From: Rachycentron canadum
Lineage: Eukaryota; Chordata; Actinopteri; Carangiformes; Rachycentridae
Assembly (NCBI GenBank): GCA_038496675.1
Contig: CM076655.1
Coordinates: 22,057,948-22,121,947, forward strand
DNA length: 64,000 nucleotides
Direction of reading: 5' to 3'
This document shows positions 58,120 through 64,000 of this stretch, piece after piece. Within the stretch, counting starts at the first letter, position 1, and every line of letters begins with the position of its first letter. A program made the position numbers and the translations under genes. The notes beneath the pieces are model-generated. The model ran no database searches, was not told the DNA's origin, and saw nothing but the letters and a program-made list of their open reading frames with translations.

Positions 58120-61100
58120 TACTCATAAATAACTAGCAGGACAGGTGAACAGTTACTCTTGAGCGTGTTCCATGTATGATTAACGCAGCTAAATGACCTG
58201 CACAAAAAGGTGTGGTTGTTTGCTTTGATACTCTCAGCAGAAATGTATAGTGGGCTATACAATGCACCTGTCTCCACTGCTACAAAGGCCTCCTTCACAG
58301 GAAATATAACAGACAGGCAAATATAAAGTCGGCTTTAGTCAATTTTACTGCAGTAGTTCACAGGTTGGCGGTTATTTAAACTGCATTTACCACTGAATTT
58401 CTTCAAGTTTCCCATTTTCACCTCCTTCCCAATGCAGAATTCGCATTAGCATCTAGCATGCTAAGCTTACAATCGTGTCCAAACTAGTCGCTTACCTCTG
58501 CCGTAGCTTTCTCAGAGGTATACCTACTCCTTTGAATCGATATCTCATTTCACAAACAGGCCGCTGGTTTTAGTACTATCTGACAAATGCCCTGCAGCTA
58601 GTGCCGATTCCAGGAAAAAAAGGGAAGCGGCTATTAACTTTGGCCATGGTACAGCGATAACTGGAGGGCAATGGTTACACAATCAGCTCCCTTGCAAGAT
58701 AAGGTCATTGTGTTAGCTCAGGTTCGGAAGTAAACCCGAAAGCCCTGTATGACAAGCAAACAACAGGAAGGAAATAATCAATTTGGTGCTTTTAATGAAC
58801 AACTCTGTATCTGGTTGCTTTGTCAGTGCAAAATTGCCACACGCTGGTTAAACATTACTCCTGTGATAGTACCATTTTAAGGTAGTCATGAGCAGCCAGG
58901 CGAGTCAGCACACAGGAACTTAATATGGGCGGCTTGTATTGTTTGTGCTGGGAACTCGTGTCGAAGACCGTGAGTTCAGCCAGAATGAAGTAAAAGCAAA
59001 CGTGACCCAGAGAAGGATGCTGAGCTCAATAAATTTAATGGCTGAAACAATATTTCTGCCACTGCGAGAGACGCTTTAAAAAAAAAGAAAAAAAATGTTC
59101 ATTGTACTTTGGTTCGCTTGGTCATGGTCAGGGTTATTTTTGTTCATGGGAGTGTTTGCATAACAGAAACACATTTTACACAGCTGCCTGCCACAGTGCA
59201 GGGGGACGCAATGTCCACAGCACCTGAATCAGAGAACGCTAAAAGGACGCACAATGGAAAAGTTTGTGCAGAAGTGATGAATAGTCTGATAAACCTAGAG
59301 TTAGATATATTTATTATTTTAGTGCTCACTTGTGCATTAAAAATGCATTCAAGTTGTCCAAGTCTTTAGTTCACTTTCTGAGTATTTGAATTCACAAGTT
59401 CTCCAAAGTGTATCTTATTAGAAGTGTATATTAGATTTGAGTGTTTATTCTCTGTTAGAACAAAGACTGAACATAAGTTTTGGTTTCCAGTTTTACTTTT
59501 GGTATGGGCCTTTTCACTGAAACTGCTGTCTGCTGTATATTTATTGATGCTCAATGATGAGCAGTTAGTGTGGAAAATTGCTCTTCATTTAAACACTGTC
59601 ACACTGTCACACTGTCGCACTAACACTGTGCGTTGTCTCCTCCACTGCTGATCTATTTAGTGAAGATTACTCCCTTCTCCCAGGGGGATTTCCCTTTGAC
59701 TATAAAGGCTGTGACGATCTAAAGCTTCCTCGAGGTAAAAGGTGGGGGGGAAGTGTCAGGGTATAAATGTGATTTAACTGAGAATCCTGCTTGTCATGGT
59801 AGGGGAGGGGTGGTCATGCTGATGTTGGGAGAGCACCATGAGGGGTCACAAATCCACCTAGATCTGAAACCGTCAAGGGAAAGAAGATGAGAGGATGAGG
59901 CCCGTTTGATGTGAAGGGAGGTACTGACATGTTAAAGTTAGATAGATGTGTTCTCTCTGTTATATCATTTCTGCCTCAAAAGTTGTCTTGTAACCTGATG
60001 ATGTTGTCATGATCACGTTTTTGGTCACAGCAGTTGTGGTGTCGTTTAACAGTGGAGAAAATATCAGTGATACTGCCTCAGGCTAACAGTAGAGGACAGG
60101 TACATTCAAAAGACATTCAAAAATCAGACTATATTATTAACTCATCAAGAAATATTTTAACCTTACACCCCCAGTGTTTTTATGAAGTGCTGCTATCCAT
60201 ATGAAGAACAATCACAATGTGGTCTTACATCTCCTCTTTCAGGCTCTGAGCCTCTCTTCTGATTGGCTGACTGTTTTATGAGTGATCGAATAAAAATAAA
60301 GCAGATTTCAGGTAAAACTCTCACCTGCAAGGTTGGAGGGTGGGTCTGAGTGGGGACATAAAGGGTGATAACTGCGTTGTTGTTACAGCAGTCCCGACAG
60401 CTGGTTTCAAGGCTCAGTTTCTGGCTGTGTCACAGGCTGTGAGCATTTCTCTGTGTATTGAGACCTTTGATACTTTCACAGCATTAATCCAGAATCTAGA
60501 CCTGATTTAAAAACAATGTGCAATATGGGACTTTTAAGTTAATTGTCGCCATAGCTACTGCAAAGTCAGGCTAAATGAATGAAGCAAAACAAACGTGCTA
60601 AATCAGGATAAATCTGATACACCAACAGAAGACAAACACTGACCCCTATAAAAGACCAATAACACATGATTGATGTAACATCACACACATCCAATCAAGT
60701 ATATAACTCACTCAAATATCCAGAGGGAGAAGCTGTTACGGTACAACTCAATTCCACCTTGAACTGATATTTTTCTCTAATTTTCAACAATTACAAGAGG
60801 AGGAGGAAGCACCGATACCAATTTGTAGTCTTATTAAACCACCTCCATGTGATGGAGCCACAAGATTAAATTGCTCTTGGAGCAAAGAGAGAGAGGCCAA
60901 AATGTTTTATAAACTCGCTACTTCAGTGGCTAAATGTCTATTAATACCCAGATTAAACGAAAACAACAGATTCATTTTCCCTTTGGCTGGTTGTTGACAG
61001 GACTTCAAGAACATAACTGATTGATGTAGAAATAGGTGGGGCAGCTCGTGGAGAAGTTGACACAACAGAAAGGTGAATTACAGCACTGCATCCTGGAATG

Positions 61101-61359
61101 TGTGGAACGTCATAAATTCACGTCAAACAGTGTTAGAGACGCTGAGGTGTGGACACTCTTTGTTGATGATTAGCTCATGTTAGTACAAAATATAAAAACT
61201 ACATATATCCAGTACTGTCTAGGACACAGTCAGTGTAATGTTGAGCTTTCTGTTAAAAAGTCTTTAACACTGCTGTAAATTTTAGATTTAAGATTTTCTG
61301 AGGTTTGTGTATTTTAGCTCAATAAACACAGTGAATAATCACAAATATTTTTTAGCGTT

Positions 61360-61860
61360 AGCCATGTTAGCAGCATAGCTTAATGGAAGACAATGTCGGA
61401 TTGTCTGTCCATCACTTTGGAATAACCAATTATTGGGTAGAAATTTTGACATTCAAGTTCCCCAGAGGATGATGAGTGACTTTTTTTTTTTTCCATGAGC
61501 GCCACCATGAAGTTGATGGATTGCAAAAAAAAATTTACAACATGCAGTGACCCTCAGTCCTTTCCTCTGGCACCACCAGCAGGCTGAAGTTTTCATTCAT
61601 CCTGTCAACATATCTCAGGTGACCTATGCAGCTAATTTTGGTGATGCTCTGATCTTTCCAGTACCACAGGAAGGTCGACTTTTTAGTTATTTATCTATAT
61701 ATTTCTGCAGGGTCAATATTTCATTCATGGTTTGAGACAAAATACCTGCAAGTCTAACGTCATTCAGCCTCAGCTGTACTTTGTTTTTTCTGCTAATTAG
61801 CAAACGCTAGCATGACAACATGGCTAACATGTACAAGTACAGAGCATTAGCATGACAGGA
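61360..61860 (-). repeat. GCTAACATG-type dispersed repeat (copy 6, antisense, longest)
   Basis: Blocks in antisense order: GCGCCACCATGAAGTTGATG (61500-61519), TTTTGGTGATGCTCTGATCT, CAATATTTCATTCATGGTTT, CAGCCTCAGCTGTACTTTGT, CTGCTAATTAGCAAACGCTA and AACATGGCTAACATG. The last blocks are the reverse of those in copy 5, and GTTAGCCATGTTAGCAGCAT at 61369 lies at the other end. Interrupted by T- and A-runs (61480-61492, 61525-61533). Non-coding. Confidence 0.55.
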
Positions 61861-64000
61861 AATGCTTAATCTTGTTTTTCAAGTGGATTCATAGCAGAAT
61901 TTCCAAAAATTCTATAATATACGTGATCTCTAAATGCATATTGCTATAATTATATAAAATGTCACATGCCATAGAAGGTTTTACCAATACCACTTACTTC
62001 AAAACACAATATTATCTTTCAAAAGTGTTTATGTTGTGAATCTCCATACACTGAATAAATAATTCATCTGAATATCAGAGAGTGAGTTTGCACTGAAAAA
62101 TAAACAGTTAATTCTCCAGTGGGATAATTATCAATGCAGTCACCACAGAGCTTCAGCGTTAGTTAAATGAACCAGCGAGGAAGTGTGTTAGAACTTCTTC
62201 CAAAAAAGCGCACTCTGACACCCCGAATCATTTGAAGTCGTGGAGAAGGAGCCTCATTACCGCCAGGGCCCACACGGGGGGTTTACTCCCAGACACAGTT
62301 TAATGGCAGTAAAAAGGAAAAGGCTTCAAGATTATGAGATGCTGAATAGCTTTGGAGGAGACGGCCTGCTTTCCCTTTGCCCCGTATCCCACGTCACTGG
62401 AGCCAGTGGAGTCATAAATGGCTGCTAACACTAACAGTAAACGGATATAAAAAGACTCCCGGTTTCCTTTATATGACCCATTCCCCATTGCTCAAGGGGT
62501 TTGTTGATAGGAGCCGGGGGTGTTGTGAATAAAAGAAGATGGATGGAGGGTGTGGAAGGAGGAAGAGCAGCGTACCTACTCAGCAGATGAGAGGAAAGAC
62601 CTTCGAGTTTGCACAACACAAGACGCATTTCTATTACTCAATACTCAAAAATGCACAAATTGCTAATTCACATGACTGTTTCAACCCTGTTACACACTAT
62701 AATTGTTTGCTTTACAACACCCCCCCCCCTCACCAAAATGACATGACTCCAGCAATTATTGTGAGAGATGACGTCAAGAGGCATTAATCAGAGATAAGAG
62801 GAGAGATGTGACTCCTCTAAACCAAATGAAAGCAATTCTTAAAGAAAACTAACCACATTATGAAGAAAAGATTTTAAGAGTGAATAAAAGATCAAAGGGT
62901 TTGTTAGGATAGAGATGTTGTACAGTGTGAAGAGGGAGTATTTTTAAGTTCAGAAAATAAAACAAGAACTCAAAAGTGAAACGTAGCTGTGGGTGCATAG
63001 ACTTCTCCACCCCAGCGGAGTCACATAACTAAAACATGAGAGGCAAAAAAAAAAAAAAAGAGTCTCTCCAAACTGATCATAGACAGGGATGAAGGGCTGT
63101 GAGATGTTTAACAAGAAAAAAGAGAAAAGTAAATTCTGCTGCTGTGGTGTGAAACATTACCAACTAACCACTACAACAATGAATTATTATTCAGTTACTT
63201 CTGCTGTGATGTGCCATAGTTGCAGAATTGTACGTTTCAAAAACCTTTTGGCTTATTCATGAGGTTTAACTTGACTGAAGTTGTTTATTAATTTGCTAGG
63301 ACATGCAGATCTTAATTTTTTTGCGCTTTGTGTTGCATTTAAACATTTTAAAACAAGCGTGAACAAAAATGCAGCATCTTTTTTTCCCCACGATTTGATA
63401 ATATCACTCATTTTAATGGTTAGCTAATTCTGCCTCATGAGATTTACATATCTTATATGTTTCATTTGTACATATGTCGATCATTTAAGGCAATCAGTGG
63501 TTTCAATATATGTATCCGTTTAAAGTAGAAATTACAAGTAGAATAGACATTAGCTGCCCACACATATACTTAACAGTAGAAAGTCACTACTATTGTACGT
63601 AGTGGAAACTTTTGACCCCCGAGTTTGTCACATGATCATAAACAGAAAGTGTCTCTTCTTATCTCTAAGTGAACACACCCAGAACCCTAAGCCCATGTTC
63701 AGTCTCTCTGCACCAAAGATTAGCTTGCCTTTAGGTGCTACTTAGTGCAGCCTTGAAAATTGATATGCATCAGCTCTATAATTTAAAGGTAGTTTTCAAG
63801 GAAGGGGGCTGCTGCTGCCTCTCCACCAGTAATAACCATAATGCCTTGTTAACCCCTTCACCAGAGGTTACATACCCCTATGACGTTGGCCCTAAGACAT
63901 GCAAATGGCTGTATACCAGGTTGGAGATGGTTTCTGTCTTATCTTGTTTCTATTACGTTGGTTCTTACTTTCTTTAAAAACCTTTAAGGAGACAGTCACC
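61861..64000. other. Intergenic: mostly nothing recognised; one candidate regulatory stretch
   Basis: C-run at 62720-62728, A14 at 63046-63059. The stretch 62180-62440 is unique and GC-balanced. The window ends in non-coding sequence with no sign of a neighbouring gene. Confidence 0.4.
62180..62440. promoter_or_regulatory. Candidate non-coding regulatory element O
   Basis: Unique stretch with CGAATCATTTGAAG, CAGTTTAATGGCAG and GGAGTCATAAATGGCTGC (HOX-like TCATAAA), standing out by GC content from flanking AT-rich DNA. Motif-based call. Confidence 0.22.

Larger units (their letters stand above)
55576..61359. other. Intergenic: homopolymers, CA repeat, unique DNA
   Basis: A12 near 55798-55808, A27 at 56595-56621, T13 near 57599-57611, CA repeat at 58102-58119, A-rich near 59078-59096, and a threefold ACACTGTC tandem at 59593-59616. 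The stretch 57040-57130 (CTTATGCATAAATAGGG) is unique and might be regulatory. Region 58430-58760 includes GCATTAGCATCTAGCATGCT and may be an old repeat without a partner here. No gene recognised. Confidence 0.45.

Noticed and set aside
59593..59616. Threefold ACACTGTC tandem, considered as a binding-site array.
   Set aside because: Too short and simple to separate from a small tandem slip.

Overview
The window is vertebrate nuclear DNA, most likely from a ray-finned fish and probably a percomorph. The one clear gene encodes Sprouty homolog 1. The rest is AT-leaning, intron-like or intergenic DNA with many microsatellites and decayed, fish-type dispersed repeats. There are no operons, ribosome-binding sites, CRISPR arrays or prokaryotic features. 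I could not recognise any tRNA or rRNA gene.

Layout: positions 1-4.25 kb hold spry1 on the plus strand. This comprises a probable non-coding first exon and promoter-proximal DNA (1-527, boundaries uncertain), an intron with several homopolymer and triplet repeats (528-2236), and a terminal exon with a good splice acceptor at 2235-2236. That exon carries the whole 362-codon reading frame (2292-3380), followed by a roughly 0.85 kb AU-rich 3' UTR ending near an ATTAAA signal at 4227. Spry1 is a feedback inhibitor of receptor tyrosine kinase/Ras-ERK signalling. The conserved Tyr53 motif, the serine-rich motif and the 25-cysteine Sprouty domain are all intact.

From 4.25 kb to 64 kb I find no convincing protein-coding exon. 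Open frames there are short, low-complexity, or lie in repeats. The region looks like a gene desert beside a developmental signalling gene. It contains (i) non-repetitive stretches of balanced composition with homeodomain-, Fox- or POU-like motifs that could be conserved enhancers, which cannot be shown from one sequence; (ii) miniature inverted-repeat elements at 9.0, 28.2, 36.6 and 50.5 kb, the last two belonging to one family; (iii) six degenerate copies of a family rich in 'GCTAACATGCTAAC'-type sequence; (iv) two broken copies of an element encoding a Myb/SANT-like protein start, at 20 kb (minus strand) and 42.7 kb (plus strand), sharing a 12-base motif just upstream of the ATG; and (v) simple repeats and G-quadruplex-prone tracts.

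Three places look like assembly problems: gaps at 15484-15871 and 53890-54222, the second preceded directly by 16 bases of the Nextera/Tn5 adapter; and a single N at 35669 flanked by two nearly identical copies of about 328 bp, most simply an unmerged contig overlap. I did not find a new biological system. The points most worth checking are the overlapping upstream reading frames of spry1, the His/Gly-rich insertion in its linker, and the two Myb/SANT relics.
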